Notes: a model not told the origin generated them from the sequence alone. Numbered from the stretch's first letter, positions 25,991-38,755 are shown. The stretch is DNA of 64,000 nucleotides from Phycomyces blakesleeanus NRRL 1555(-) (GCF_001638985.1 NW_017265134.1:4175464-4239463); one strand, 5' to 3'. Translations and numbers: made by a program.

Positions 25991-26645
25991 TTCAATAATT
26001 AAGATTGCTGTAATAAAGTATCGCTTTTAAAGAAATACTGAGATATTTGTAATGGTAATAGTAGTTAGACATTCTCTTGCTTTATTGACATATATGGGTG
26101 TACATGCAGTAAAACACAATATTCAAGACGCATTCTTAAGAGCTACTAACCGTTATTAATGGATCTTCTTTTCAAATAAACAGCACAGAAAAATATTATT
26201 AGGCTATTAAGGATTATTATGAACACTCTAGCACTTTTTTTATATATATAATGCATGCTCAACTTTTTGTTTCTGCTTTGGCTTTGATCCATCAATTGAT
26301 TGACGAAGTTTATAGAAAACCAGTATTTTAACTAATAAAGATTACCAGTGGTTGTTAGATGCCTTGAAATGAAAATGGATACTTGGGTGAGTATGTAACA
26401 CATGTTTGGGTTGATTAGTGTGGTATAGATGTCCAATTGAATGACAAAAAAATGAATACAGATAGTAAAGAAGAGCTATTGAACTACTTTAAGTTTGCTA
26501 TGATAAGCGATACAAGAAGCACTGGTGGATCAATCTGCCATGCCAGATACAACATAGAGCAATTAATTATTTTGGCTCTTTTTGTAGATACACTATATCA
26601 TGCGGTTATCTGTTTGCTATAAAAGATTGTTGCTGGAGAATATAA
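25991..26645. other. Spacer after the F-box pseudogene
   Basis: AT-rich with no supported gene. The short ORF at 26437-26622 coincides with the dispersed repeat R1 copy 2 and is not conserved as protein. Confidence 0.5.
26385..26540 (+). repeat. Dispersed repeat family R1, copy 2
   Basis: Diverged copy of 23641-23815 in the same orientation; see that entry. It has lost a short internal A-rich segment. Confidence 0.6.
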
Positions 26646-26790
26646 TTATTTTTTATAATTTATTTGAGATCAAAACACCATTTGACCATCAAAGGTTATG
26701 TTTCATTTACTTTCTCCTTTTCATTTTGTACTTCTTTAAAAAAAAAGAAAATCTTCTGTCTATGCTCTACACAAAAGCCATTTAGCCCTT
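26646..26790 (+). repeat. Dispersed repeat family R2, copy 1
   Basis: This aligns with 47555-47680. Shared blocks include TTTATAAYTTA, GAGATCRAAACACC followed by TTTGACCA, and CTGTCTATGCKCTACACARAA near the end. In both places the repeat lies to the left of the duplicated two-exon gene (copies A and B), so it marks the left flank of the same duplication. Confidence 0.65.
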
Positions 26791-26892
26791 AAATAAACTC
26801 TAATTCTAATGACCAAACAATTCTATACATTGTCTTTATTTTCATTTGGATTAATATTAATATTAATATTCTTCAACAAAATTATATTTTTA

Positions 26893-27690
26893 TTAAAAAA
26901 AATTCTCAAAAAATATTACAACAATATTAAAATATATATTTGAAAATAATAAAATAAATATTCTTATCTCCAGCAACACGTGTCTGACCAATCTCAGGCT
27001 CCTCTTAAGAGCCACCCGCCGGGCAGGGCTCGTGGACAACAGGAATCCACGAGGTCCCCTCCCAGCGGGTCTTCTCAACGCCCGAATGGTGACCACCTCC
27101 AGGCGCTTGGCCATATGGGCCGTGGAGGTGAAGTCCTCCGGACAAGGACGCTTTGTTCCTCTAGGAACAGCTATGGAATAGTATAATATAAAAGAAAAAT
27201 ATTAGAGATGTGCAAAATTAAATTAAATAAAATACACTTTTTCCAGAAACTATTAGTGCATCAAAACGATTTTTATCTCTGCACAAATAATTTCCTGAAA
27301 GAGTGTATGAAATAATTACCTTGGGCCTTATCCGACCCACCAAACACCTCAGGAGAGGTAACTTCAGTCCCAAAAAACCCTCTAAAATATCATTGGGAGT
27401 GGGAACCATAAGAAGTTTTCCAAAGAGTGACCACTACTAATCTCCCCGGAAGGACCATCGACTGCACCAACAATAACATGCCCATCAGGGAGAGAATCGA
27501 TTCTAAAATACCATCTGTATTAGAAATGCCAATGGATTATGACAGGCTGGTTGAGATTTGACATACCTAAAAGCGGTAGTGGTTGATGTGTTGTTGGTGT
27601 TAAAGTGCGAGAGTGAATAAAATAATAAATAAAAGAGAAGTATAAAGAAAAGCAAGCGCAAAAAGGTTTTTCTTTTATAGCCTTTTTCTC
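26893..27690 (-). pseudogene. Decayed copy of the two-exon unknown gene (copy A)
   Basis: On the minus strand the exon-2 block (27178 down to about 26976) reads almost the same basic protein as copy B (MAKRLEVVTIRALRRPAGRG onward). The preceding intron and its donor near 27325 are conserved, as is a TATAAAAG box near 27675. Exon 1 has decayed: the conserved VTSPEVFGG segment is preceded by stop codons in its frame, and the copy B N-terminus is not present. Exon 2 also diverges after about 26976 and stops at 26893, losing the Ser/Pro-rich C-terminus. I read it as a pseudogene. Confidence 0.65.
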
Positions 27691-28962
27691 TTATCAAACC
27701 AGACTTTTACGTAAGCAGTCAAAATCAATCTATCAATATCTACGCAAATTCTAGGGAATACATTTATAGTGTAGTATAAAAAATAAAACTAAAAGAACTT
27801 AATATTTGATTCCATTTTTTATGTAGTATTTACATCATCACATAAACATGAAACTATATACAGATAAATCAAGTAACTAACTAGCTGAAACACATATATT
27901 TTCATTGGTACTTCTTGTCACTTTTACTAACCAGATATTTGCAAGTTAAAAGCAAGAATCAGTCCATTCAATATATAAATACTTTTTTTATATGTCCACA
28001 ATTCATAGCTACTTTCAACGGACTCTCATAGATATACCGCCTATTTACTCAATATATCATAGACAGAATATGTACAGGTTACGTTAGAGAAGCTGTATGA
28101 AACAATGCTTATAATTCTTCTTTTGGATATTCAAATTGCAGCATTTACCAATATTATCTAATAAGAGGACAAACAAATAAATGTGCAGATCAATTTGATT
28201 TTTCTTTTCTTTCCTTTTTGTCTATGATTAATAATCTTTTATATACTATTGGTATTTCACTTTATCTTCGTTCCAGTATACACTCTCTCTGAGGGACACT
28301 TCTTTACACAGCAATAAGTCTTTACATATCTTCTATCTGCTCTTCTATTTAATTTTGAATATATTGTTAATAAGTAAACCAACATATTATCCAAAATAAA
28401 ATTTACTTGTCATTCATTAAACACAAAACTTGTTAGAGGTACTCCTTTTTCAAGCCAAACAAAACAAACAAATAAGCAAGCAAATATACACCCTCCTTGT
28501 CTCTCAACAAAAACTCCTGGTTCAATATAATAATTGAATATTCTTTCTCGTTTCCTAGCTTTTATTAATTTTAATTCTTTTATATAATCAAGACATTAAA
28601 TAATAATATATGTATGAGAGCAAGTGAGTGTTGGGTTGTTAATGAGAGCCTTAGCATAAAGAGTACTTGTAAATGGTAGCAATATTTCTATGCATATATT
28701 CGACATCACTCGTTAATATACAGCAATGTAAATCATTGATACTTTATTATTCATTCAATATATCATATTTGTACTACTGCTTAATGGTACATATGTAACA
28801 AGGAGTCTGTAATACTGAGAAACAAATCAAATACATTATGAAGCCAAGTATAATTATATATAGCAACATTTATAATTGAGAGAAAAGATATTATACTATC
28901 AGGCCGTATCAAGCCCAAAAATAAATTATGTTTATATTAAGAATTCTTAGATATAGCTTAGT
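26976..28962. repeat. Segmental duplication, copy A (direct repeat of 48830-50740)
   Basis: The first 370 bases are nearly identical to 48830-49200. Similarity then continues more weakly through the promoter (TATAAAAG block) and, in patches, to about 28962. Examples are the GAGCAAGTGAG block at 28619 versus 50399 and the TATCAAGCC block near 28905 versus 50670. Both copies have the same orientation. Confidence 0.8.
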
Positions 28963-30192
28963 GCTGTAGGGTAAAGATAAACCAAAGCAATAAAGGCAAA
29001 ATGAGTAATGAAAATTTGTGCAAAATATTTTGTTTCAAAAAGAATACTAAAATTCAATTCTATTCATTTTACACAAAACTAACTGCTATTATTCATGTGC
29101 TGCTCAATTTTGTATTCCATTATTTGCTCAAGTGCTTATTGTTATTGAGATGTTATTGACTATGAGTATTGTTCTTTTCGAAGAACCTCTTGATTTGATA
29201 TTTGTTTTTCAGTCTGATCAGCCTGAGAGTTTGGGTAGACAAGTGTATTTACGCTATTGGCAACATCTTAGTATCCCAGCCTTAATACTTGGCTAGAGTT
29301 TCTTAAAGTATCTGTAGCCGTATTATTTCCAACAGTATGACATCCCATGTAAAAAAATTAAAAATGATTGCCTTCGTGTTTGGACTGTTTTTTCTTCAAG
29401 TTCTTCTATAAATTAAATAATAATATACACTCTCACCAGAGAGACCACTATCTATACTCTAAAAGCCAAAAAGAAAATAATAATACTATAATTTGTGCTG
29501 ACCATTAGCTTCGATTATTTGCAAAAATATAAGAGCCTTTTTGGGCCAACTATCTCTCAATTCTGAAGAATCTAAGCCTTGTGAGCTTGAGAATGGTCTA
29601 AAAATTCTTTTCTCTTTTGAGCTTTGACTATTAGAGAATACTGAGCGTGCTCAATTGAGTTGTAAGAAACGGTTCTAAAAAACGAAAATCCAAAAAAAGT
29701 AAGGTGTGATCAAGAGAAAGAAAGAAAATGTCTCTTTCCGAGGAAGTGACGCATTCACCTTCCCATGCGTATATATATATATTGCAGTATATATATCTTC
29801 TCTTATTTTGACTGTATCATTATGTAGCTAGCTATTATATCAGTTTAAAAGAATAATATAGTAGCAGTAGTAAGCCCTCTGATATTTACCCTCCAAAACA
29901 AAGAAAAAGAAATAAGATAGGATTAGATTTCATTATACAAGTTATATGAATCTCATATATACACTGGCTAAGATGCTAACACGCAGAATTTATAATCAAT
30001 TGCTGTTCGTTTATTTAATGTAAAAGAGATTATAATGAAATTGACCCGAAAATTGAAATGGAAATGAAGATGAAGATGGAGATAAAAGTGAAAGTTGAAA
30101 TTAAAAGACACTAAGGAACATAAATAAAGGCGTTGTACAAAGGAAATAATATATATGAACATAACTAAAAGAGCATAGGTTATCATAAGTCA
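28963..30192. other. AT-rich spacer
   Basis: No supported gene. It lies downstream of copy A and of the 3' end of the minus-strand zinc-finger gene. An alternating GAAATGAAGATGAAG-type purine tract near 30055-30090 is the only notable composition change. Confidence 0.5.
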
Positions 30193-31140
30193 TTAACAGT
30201 TGCGTTGGTTGATATGTCTTTTAAGATTGTAATTTTTAGTGTATTTTTTTGGGCATTTAGGGCAGCAAAACAACCTTCTGTCGCCCGAGTGGGTTTTCGT
30301 ATGTCTATCGAAATTAGATTTCTTATCCGTTTCATACGGACACTCGGGGCATCTATGCATATTTGTAGAGCTTGGACTCGAAGCTCGGGTGTTTTGAGAC
30401 AATGGATTACGTGGGTCATATTGTCTAATAACAACACTAGTTAAATTGTATTGTACTTGTTGTTGAAGCGTTTCAGGATGATGATCATAATCTTGAAAAA
30501 GACCATACTCATTAGATAACTACACCAAAAATAATTCACTATTTAACCCGTTACGTACCACTTTCATAGTGGCCTTGAGAAGATCCTGGGGAAGTTGAAG
30601 CAAGCGGTGGCAACGATGGTGAGCCATGAAAATGCGCCTCTAAATTATCACCGAGGATTGGAACAGCTAAAGGTTTTCTTAGTTAGCACTATTTGAATAT
30701 GTATCCAAGCCTAAAGTTGAAACCTCTCTAAATTTTAATTTGTGTGTTTAAGAACAAATGAATACCTAATATATCTTGTATATGATTCTTCCATTGCTCC
30801 CTAGATAGGAAATAGGGGCTGTTTTGCTGTGTACGAGGCTCTTGGTTTTGGAAAGGGTATGTTGCCTTGTGTGTGCTATTTCCATTAAGATACCCTATAC
30901 AAAGATTTGAGTGTGTATTCCATCAAGGCGCAATTAATTTATTCTTAATAAAAATTACCGTAATCAAGCCACTCTTGGTCTGAAACATTAGGGGTCTAAA
31001 ACGGAGAAATATCTTAAGCAGCTGGCTATATCCACCACATTTGATTTTTTTCTTTTTTTTTTCAAGTGGGTCGTGTCACTTACAGATGAAGGTTCTACAC
31101 GCTCATACCGACCGGTGGGTAAGCCAGAATTCAAAGACAT
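30193..31140 (-). CDS. C2H2-type zinc-finger protein, 209 aa
   Basis: Five minus-strand exons join in frame: 31140-31084, 30995-30959, 30894-30766, 30666-30559 and 30491-30193 (TAA; 630 bases). The C-terminus carries two fingers. The first has C158, C161, H174 and H178 (C-x2-C-x12-H-x3-H). The second has C187, C190, H203 and a terminal C209, so it is a C2HC variant with five residues between H and C. The linker HSGDRRLF is near the canonical TGEKP position. The N-terminal 130 residues are polar and Ser/Pro/Gln-rich, with no other domain. It is likely a small nuclear transcription factor; its targets are unknown. The exon-5 acceptor at 30493-30492 was chosen because the upstream AGs bring in stop codons. 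Confidence 0.8.
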
Positions 31141-31440
31141 CAGAAAAGTGGTAAGAAAGAGGTAGAAAAAAGTTATATTGGAGGTAAATAAGAGAGAATA
31201 AGGATGATTTTTTTTTCGAATTTTACATCCTTTTTATACTTGTAGAATTGTTTATATCAGAGGTAACATAGTAAAGACCAATGTCCAAGAAGTATATTCT
31301 TTTAAAGGCAACACAAGTTCTGAGATCCATTTTTAATGTCTTAACGATCCTTGATTGGCTGCTCAAAAAAAAAGAAAAAAATCAACTTCTTTTTTTATTC
31401 TCCGTCAGATTAAATATATAACCAACACTCTTTAATCCTA
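31141..31440. promoter_or_regulatory. Upstream region of the zinc-finger gene
   Basis: These 300 bases between the minus-strand ATG and the LINE remnant should contain the zinc-finger promoter. The sequence is AT-rich; no specific element is assigned. Confidence 0.3.
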
Positions 31441-32355
31441 CCTTCAGAACGCCTTGATTCCAGATACATTGTCGCCAAACTCCTCCGTAACCTTCAGAAC
31501 TCACGGGTCAATCTCTTTTCATTCTTCTGGCGTACAGCACTGCCACCCCTCGAACATCCGGAACTTATTCCCACTCTCCACCCAGAGCTCATAATCGCAT
31601 CTCCATTTGTCGCAGCACTGCGCACTGGTTGCCAGCATCTTAAAGACTTCCACACCACTCACTTTCGCAAAATTTGCCAAATCAATCCGCCCTTATCTAA
31701 CCATGTCCCAACGCTTACACTAACTCAATGGAAAAAAATTGGGATTTTCCCATACACCAGTCTGTACGAAACATTTGATACCGCGCACTACATCAATCCT
31801 TGTCCTGTAGCTCACACCTCCATCACATCGCTCCCACAACCTTCCCGTCTCCAATGTGCGCCCTTTGCATCAATGGCATTGATAGCATAGAGCACTTTCT
31901 GTATTTGTGTCCTCTTAAGTAGCTGGTTTGGTCCAATGCCTGGCTGACTTACTTTGAATATCAACCTGAACCATTCGATGTTCATCGCGCGCTGTTTCAC
32001 TTGGATATTCCTAATTCAGCCAATTTTGAACACTATCTTGACCCGAGCCAAGCCATAAGCTGCATCATTTTATCTCTGTGAAGAGCTCATTGACGAGTGA
32101 CTTTTGACTCTGCGCCTTTTAACACACAACATGTACAATCATCTGTGGAGAAACTTTCTACCTCTTTTGCTCAGGAACTAGATCTCTCATAGATTTCTTT
32201 TAGTTTTCTCTTCTCTACTTACACATTTACAAAAAAAAAACTACAAACTAAAACCAAAAAACCAAAAAACCAAAAAAAAAAAATTGGGTTCCTTTCACTA
32301 ACACTCAATAAAATCCAGGGACTCGTTCCCCTCTACAAACAAAAAAAATTAATCC
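31441..32355 (+). mobile_element. LINE retrotransposon 3' remnant (zf-RVT end)
   Basis: The + strand from about 31487 reads a decayed C-terminal region of a non-LTR retrotransposon ORF2. The zinc-binding reverse-transcriptase tail is visible as CALCINGIDSIEHFLYLCPLK, followed after a TAG by LVWSNAWLTYFEYQPEPFDV and later AISCIILSL. Two further stops occur (TGA in place of an expected Trp codon, then TGA). The reverse-transcriptase core is absent, so it is a 5'-truncated dead copy. An A-rich tail with CCAAAAAA units lies at 32230-32290. Confidence 0.75.
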
Positions 32356-33209
32356 TATCTTTTTCAATTCTGTACTTATTTAATTACACTTTTTGAGATA
32401 CACACAAGTATTTCCTTTATATTGTTATTATTATTATTTTAAAAAAATCAAAATTTCACTAAATTATAGGTGCTTTACTTTGTGCTTTAGTACTAGAATA
32501 TACAGCTACTATGGGATTGACTATGCGAATAAAATTGCATTCAATATGTTGATAGCCAAAGTTAACGGTACAAGTAAATGTTATACATAAGAATTGCCTT
32601 CTTTCTATAGAGTCTTGTGAGTACTCAACATGACACATTATAACAGCTAGTTCTAGTATAAGTAAAACAATTGCTGATTCAAATACAGTGCTGTGTATTG
32701 TTAATCCTAACAAGGACTTGCATGATTTAAGGTATAGTCTTCTTTATTGTAGTTAAGGACAATACACAAACATTCAAACAAATAAAAGTCACTTTGGTCA
32801 GCTTGGAATTCAAGACAGTACGGTATGTATATCATTATAGCAAGCTTAATATTGTTTAAAATGCAATCCCATTATTTAGCTTGCAGTGGGAAAGTTGAGA
32901 CTAGCAAACTTTCTCGCATTAAATTAAAATTATTGAATATTGAAATTGCTAGGTATTGTATGAAGACCACATCGATATGCAATGAAGTATCTACATGTTC
33001 TAAGCAGAGTATAATACATAAAAATAGCATAACATGGTCTGTGCGCTATAATACTACCAATTCTACATAAACGTAAGCTCAAGTTTGAGGGAATTTTTTT
33101 TTCAAACGTTGACAAAAAATTTAAAGTAGTGTGTCTTTAAACAGACTGGGGGCACAAAGCTTTACATTATTATATATACATCAAAGAGTTATGTCTCCTC
33201 CAGCCAAAT
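32356..33209. other. AT-rich spacer
   Basis: No supported gene or repeat family recognised. The short ORFs lack family resemblance. Confidence 0.45.
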
Positions 33210-33835
33210 TAGGTCGGAAATGCCTCCTCCATTTCGCAAAGGTTCAAATAAGGTATCAAAAGAAGATGGCTTGAAATTGAATACAGAGCAAAAATATATT
33301 TTAAATAGTCATCAAAGTGGACTTGGTTAAGTTGAGAAAAATGAGGGTCCGAGAGGAGTAAAAGAAGGTTCCAAGATGAACAGAAGCGAAAGACAGGAAC
33401 ATTCGTTTTAAGACACATTCATAATTTGCGATATCAGATTAAAGTACGGCAAAGTCAAGCATTTTAGCCTTGAACAAGTAAACAATGTCGATGATTATTC
33501 ATATGATTCTGACCACCTGGAAAGACTAGCTCAAACAGGCTGGTATTATATGTATATATATGGACGAAACAAGAACAGAAAAAATACCTTGTGCATGAGA
33601 ACTTGAGGGATCCGATATTGAATATGCTCAGAAATACTGCCAAAAAATAAATAGGAAAAGTAGCTTTTCTGGCATTATTATCAGACACACGGGATATTTT
33701 TATGGTGGATATGAACAAAAAGTCTTTTGGAAGAAAGATCTTTAAAATGGAACCCTTGTTTTTCAAGTTCGATCTGTTAAAGAGCATTATCTAGATGCAA
33801 AGAAAACTAAAAGCATATGTGTGCTTCAAAGTACG
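33210..33835 (+). pseudogene. F-box/LRR C-terminal remnant
   Basis: From about 33590 the + strand reads SDIEYAQKYCQKINRKSSF and then QKVFWKKDL, a stop, NGTLVFQVRSVKEHYLDA. This matches the end of the F-box/LRR pseudogene at 24165-25990 (CDIEFCQRYLKDF, KRFWKRDLQLGVL). Several stops and frame changes precede it. The left limit is uncertain. It lies just outside the left arm of the large inverted repeat. Confidence 0.6.
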
Positions 33836-34344
33836 TAAGGCAATGATTGCTACTCTAAATACATTGAGTTAACTGGGTCTGTGGGCAAAGTCTAAAGTAC
33901 AAATAATCCATCAAGATGACTAATGGTAACAGATAGCAACGACAATCTACCTCGACTATTGTCATATAATTTTATCGACAAACACACATATAAGATACAC
34001 ATTCTTGTTTCCTTAAATCTCTTTTATATATATATATGTATATATGTTTAACTTTCGAGAGCCAGCTGCTATTTCATAAAGAGTGTTTTAATATCTGTGT
34101 TATAGCTGTATAAAGGTACTGTATTGAGATATAAATTATAAAAAATGTTCAGTCAAGCTATAATAGTAACGTATTCTGTTTGGATTTCGAATCGATTATA
34201 AGCAATTACAGCTAATATATCTGAGCAAAAGAAAAAATGTAGAGCACTGGGATTAATCACCCAATTGATTTTCACCAAGCAGGCTTATCTCGTTGTATTA
34301 AGGCTATAATTACTAAATACTTGAATGTACTATTTGAATAAAAA
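33836..34344. other. Left flank of the giant inverted repeat
   Basis: AT-rich sequence without a gene. The inverted similarity to the right arm starts at about 34345. No target-site duplication matching the right end was visible. Confidence 0.4.
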
Positions 34345-35659
34345 TTTAATTGTTAACAACGAAAATGATCATTTTGATCAAATTGGCAAATTCTACACCA
34401 AAAATCAGCTATAAATCACAATTCATAAAATATAGTAGCCTCTATGACTATAATGAACCTGGTTAGGCACATTAAGATCCACATTATCAGCAGTTTTGGA
34501 CATCGATTGCTCAAATATTGACCAAAACATTCCATATCTTCACTCTATAAAATCTTGATCCACTGTAAATTGGGCTATTTGCACCAAAAAAGTCCATTTT
34601 CGATACCCACTTTTACTCACAGGGCAACTGAAAAAAAGTTTGGGAAATTTTCTTTTTTGTCTATTAAGTAAAGTTGTGTAAAATGTAAATACGGGTCTGC
34701 CAGTGCTTTTCAGAGAAGAAACAAGTGTGAATTCGTGGAGATATCTACTACTTTAAAAAAGTCTTAATTTGCTAAGGAAGTATATAAAAAAGGCAAATAA
34801 TCTATTCACACCACACGGTTAAATGTATAACATCCATCGGAAATATTTGCTATCCGTTTTTTTTGCATCTGCTCACAGATATTGACGTTCGAACCTAGTT
34901 GTTTTTATGCATGCTATATACTTTTTTTCTGCTAATAATTTGAGCACAATGTTTCTCTGGAGAGCTACATTTGCTTTCATTGTGGCTTTCTTACCGTATA
35001 TTTAACTCATGTAAAGCAGAAGGTGGTTAAGCATACAGCAATTCAATCTGATCCCTAACTATCAGTAGTAACTTATAGAAGCCAAATTAGTTTGGTTAAT
35101 CAACAGCGTACTGATCTATTCCCGTATAATATAGCTTCCAGCTAGATTTAATTAGTAAACCTATTATAATAGTATTACTTTAACGTTTAATATATATATA
35201 TATACAAGCTATATACGTTGTAAACGTCGTGTCCCAAAATGGCTGTATAGTTTTGTGCCCGCATAATAACTTAAATCCTCTGAAATACTAGAATCCTCTA
35301 AATATCCACAATCACCACAACATTTTCGATAGAGCTTTTTTTTATTAACACAATAGCATACAGCAGATTTGAATCGAATGAAAAAGTCTCTAAAGTCAAG
35401 ATCTGATTTCCAAGATTTCTTTGGTTCTTAATAGTTCATTATTCTTTCAGAATATTACAAGGATAAAACATTAAAAATCATGATACAAGAGAATAAACGA
35501 AAGGAGGATATTGCTTCACTTGTTTAGCTGAAGTAACAAAGAAATAGCAAAGGAGTAGAAGAATTTGAAAAGGAAAGAGATATATATAGAATGAAGCATC
35601 ATTAAACCAAAATTATACTTTAAAATACACATCCGCCCACACACCCTTAAAACCCTTAG

Positions 35660-36135
35660 GCATATTCTTTTAAAGAAATCCTACTGAAGCCACCCACCTT
35701 TTTGTTCACAGTATTATAAGCAGAAATGCAATTGCTCATAAACTCTTTACAGAGCGTCTGAGCATATTCAATGTCGTACTCCCCAATCTCCCGTGCAAGA
35801 GATCTATTTATTATTTCTGTCTCGTCCAAGCATATCTGATATTTGTTTTTATCACATCGGTTGTTTTTAGTTATTTAAGACCAATTGGCTAACATTGCCA
35901 TTACTATACTGTTAAGTATAAGTATGTTCAACTGGCAGTGCGGTATGTTGATAGAGAGTTTTCCGCTTTTCATCGGTTCAGATCCATCAAACTTGATGTA
36001 TTCTAGTCCCAGGAATAAAAGTTGGTTAAAGCAAAAAAAAAATGCTTTTAAAGACTTGTGTGTCTATACCGACATTAATAAGCTCCAGTATTTGTGGTGG
36101 ATGTGGGCTATGACTACAATTTGACTGCTAGGAGA
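35660..36135 (-). pseudogene. F-box/LRR C-terminal remnant in the left arm
   Basis: Reverse complement of the remnant at 57110-57640. The minus strand includes the block corresponding to EIGEYDIEYAQTLCK at about 35760-35800. It has several stops and is not functional. Confidence 0.6.
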
Positions 36136-36170
36136 GGTACAAGTTGGCTGAATCCATGTTTAATCATATT

Positions 36171-36211
36171 AATGATGTGTATTTATTTAGAATAATGTCA
36201 ATTTCAATAAG
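36171..36211. repeat. Micro-inverted segment relative to the other arm
   Basis: This 41-base segment (AATGATGTG...CAATAAG) is in the same orientation as its partner at 57039-57079, although the flanking arm sequence is inverted between the two places. One arm has therefore flipped this segment. Confidence 0.75.
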
Positions 36212-36774
36212 ACAACGGGTTTTTGATATGCAACTCGGCTAAGACAAAGAGAAACATAATATGTTAGAAACCGGCTCTCTCCTAGCTAAGTAAATCAAAC
36301 CTACCTATAGAAGCCTCAATAATTCAGACATAACGCTAAGCTAGCTGTTGAGACGAATCAGCAAGTATGTATCACAGTGGTTAAGGGTAGCCTTAGCTCT
36401 TTCTACTTTTGTGCCAAAATCTTAAAGAGTGTCGTAAAATAAAAAAAAAGCTTATATTCATTGAAAGATCCCAAAAATATGATTGTCTTTTCTAGACGAT
36501 GAAAGAATTGGTTTATAATTGATACTAATAGAATGCCTTTTTGATAATGTCTTTCATCACAAGTTATTTTACGTCATGGAACTTTTTTCATAAGGTCTTT
36601 CAAATTTAATACCGATTAGATTTGGGTATTTGAGCACAGAGTAAAATATCCAAAAATCGTCAACAGAATCATTATTATACAGATTTTTGCATTCAAAAAT
36701 GAGAAAATCAAATCAATTTTCTGAGGTAGACACAGGTTTAATTTGAAAAGGTTTACAGTTAGAAAAAATCGATG

Positions 36775-37560
36775 TTTTTATCAGCCTGACCTTCACAAAT
36801 TGTCTCCAAAAGATTACTTACTACAAATACTAATACATTCTATAGCTTGATCAGCAGTGAGACCTGGTTTTCTTTTAACCGAATCTTTTCTTTGTAAAAC
36901 AATTCTCTAGGAGGGGTTTAAGAATTAGCGATATAAAAGAAGGATATTACATCTGTGCCTTGTGTGGGTGCGTAAGAAATAGCTTAAAAGCTTGCTTGTA
37001 TGTATGGAAACATTGTCCATAATAAAGTAATAGGAAATGGAATTTTCTCTATCTAAACTCGCTGGGATTTGCTTGGCAAATTGAAGGAATAGCTGTGCGT
37101 CTGTATCGTCTACAACCATTTTCGCCATAACGTATTCGACACCTTGATAGAAGACAACTAGAATAATTGAAATATTTGATGCTTATTCGGTTTTGTTTAA
37201 TCAACCTCTCCCCCTAATTAAGCTGGTATTTGATGAAGATTTATCAACAAAAAGACAACATGTTTTGTAAGATATCCAATGTTGCTGGACTATGCTAACA
37301 AACTTTAATCTACTTTGGATCAAATCTGATGCGTTTTTTCTTTTCTTTGACAGGTTTTGTTTTTTGTAGTGCGAATCCAACTTTTGCATATATATATATA
37401 TATATGTCAGTATGTGTTTGTTAATGTGCAGAGATAAAGATGTTTACACCCTTAAGAGCAAGAAACTGGTCTAACAATTTGTCCTTGGTGATCTCAATGG
37501 TTACCTAATATTCTCCATAAAAAGCATCCTGGATAAACTCAGCATGTTCTTCTCTGAGCT
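36775..37560 (-). mobile_element. Tc1/IS630-like DDE transposase remnant, left arm
   Basis: On the minus strand, pieces in several frames resemble a Tc1/mariner-IS630 type transposase. There is an N-terminal helical region near 37560, then CCLFVDKSSSNTSLI (first catalytic Asp context) near 37215-37255, and YYFIMDNVSIHTSKLLSYFL at 36965-37025 (second Asp in the MDN..IH motif). Frameshifts and stops separate them. It is the counterpart of 55683-56460. Confidence 0.65.
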
Positions 37561-38621
37561 ATATATATATATTTCAATAAATAGCTATAAGAAATATATC
37601 ACTTATATAGTAGTTACTGTGTGTATATTATAGTTTTATTTTTGGTTATAGATAACATACAAGCACTATCATTATGCTGTTATGTGAGAATTGCGGACTA
37701 GATTTTTGAAAGATGGACTTTTTCGAACTTAACCTGTAAACTACTTTAAGAAATTGATTTGATTTTTTCACTTATGAATTTAGAACTCTATATTATTAAA
37801 GAAAAAATAGTAATAATTCATGTCACTTTTATGAATTATAGTTAATGGCATTATATTCTAACAAGAAAAAAGCTATGGAAAAATTATTGGCTATTGGCTA
37901 TTGGAAAATGAAATAAATGGTAAATTTGTGCCTGACTTTTATATAATGTAACACTTCTACAATCATAGCAATGACTTTGGGAATCCTAGTGAACAAATTG
38001 CTATATATTTACAGCGACTCTTCTGATATATGGTATGTAAGCCAATATAATATTACGTTTCCAATTCAATTTTCATTCTCAAGAGCTAAAGTCTTTAGAT
38101 TAACAGTTTTTAATCAATAGAACCTTCAAGATCAGCAAGATGTCTAAATTACTCCAGACCAAAAACAGTTACATTTATCCCTATACTCCGTTATAGATAT
38201 ATTTTAACAAAAGCAAGGAAAGAGACAAAGGTAAAGACAGTCAACCATATTATTTTTTAATAATATTTTTAAAGACTAATAGGTTTTTATATTTTTTAAA
38301 AAAAAGAGACAAGAATATAAATATAATATCAAAGAAAAACAAGGGAAAATTTTATTGTTCAAAGTAAATGATTTTTGTGTACAAAGATTTTTACAAATTA
38401 AATACAAATTAAATTAAATTAAATAGAATATAAGATAGTCAAGTCCATGATAGTCCAGTCCAGCCCAGTCCAGTCCGGTTTTTTTTTTGAGAAATATTTC
38501 ATTCGCTTTGCAAGTATATATGTAAAGAGGATTTTGCAGCTTATTGTAATAGAGAGTCTTGGTCCAATCCGGAGCGTCGCCTCGATCCAGAGCCAGGTTC
38601 CAATGCAGTGTTCCTTCAGTT

Positions 38622-38755
38622 TTGATTTGATTTGATTTGATTTGATTTGATTTGATTTGATTTGATTTGATTTGATTTGATTTGATTTGATTTGATTTGA
38701 TTTGATTTGATTTGATTTGATTTCATTTGATTTGATTTGAGTTGATTTGATTTGA
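38622..38755. repeat. (TTTGA)n pentamer satellite, left arm
   Basis: About 26 nearly perfect TTTGA units with two or three substitutions (one TTTCA, one GTTGA). The ORF reading NQIKSNQIKS through it is an artefact of the five-base period. Confidence 0.95.

Noticed and set aside
32230..32290. A-rich stretch with CCAAAAAA units as an independent retroposon tail
   Set aside because: Best explained as the 3' tail of the adjacent LINE remnant.
34880..34905. ACGTTCGAACC resembling a tRNA T-arm
   Set aside because: No acceptor stem, D-arm or anticodon arm could be found around it.
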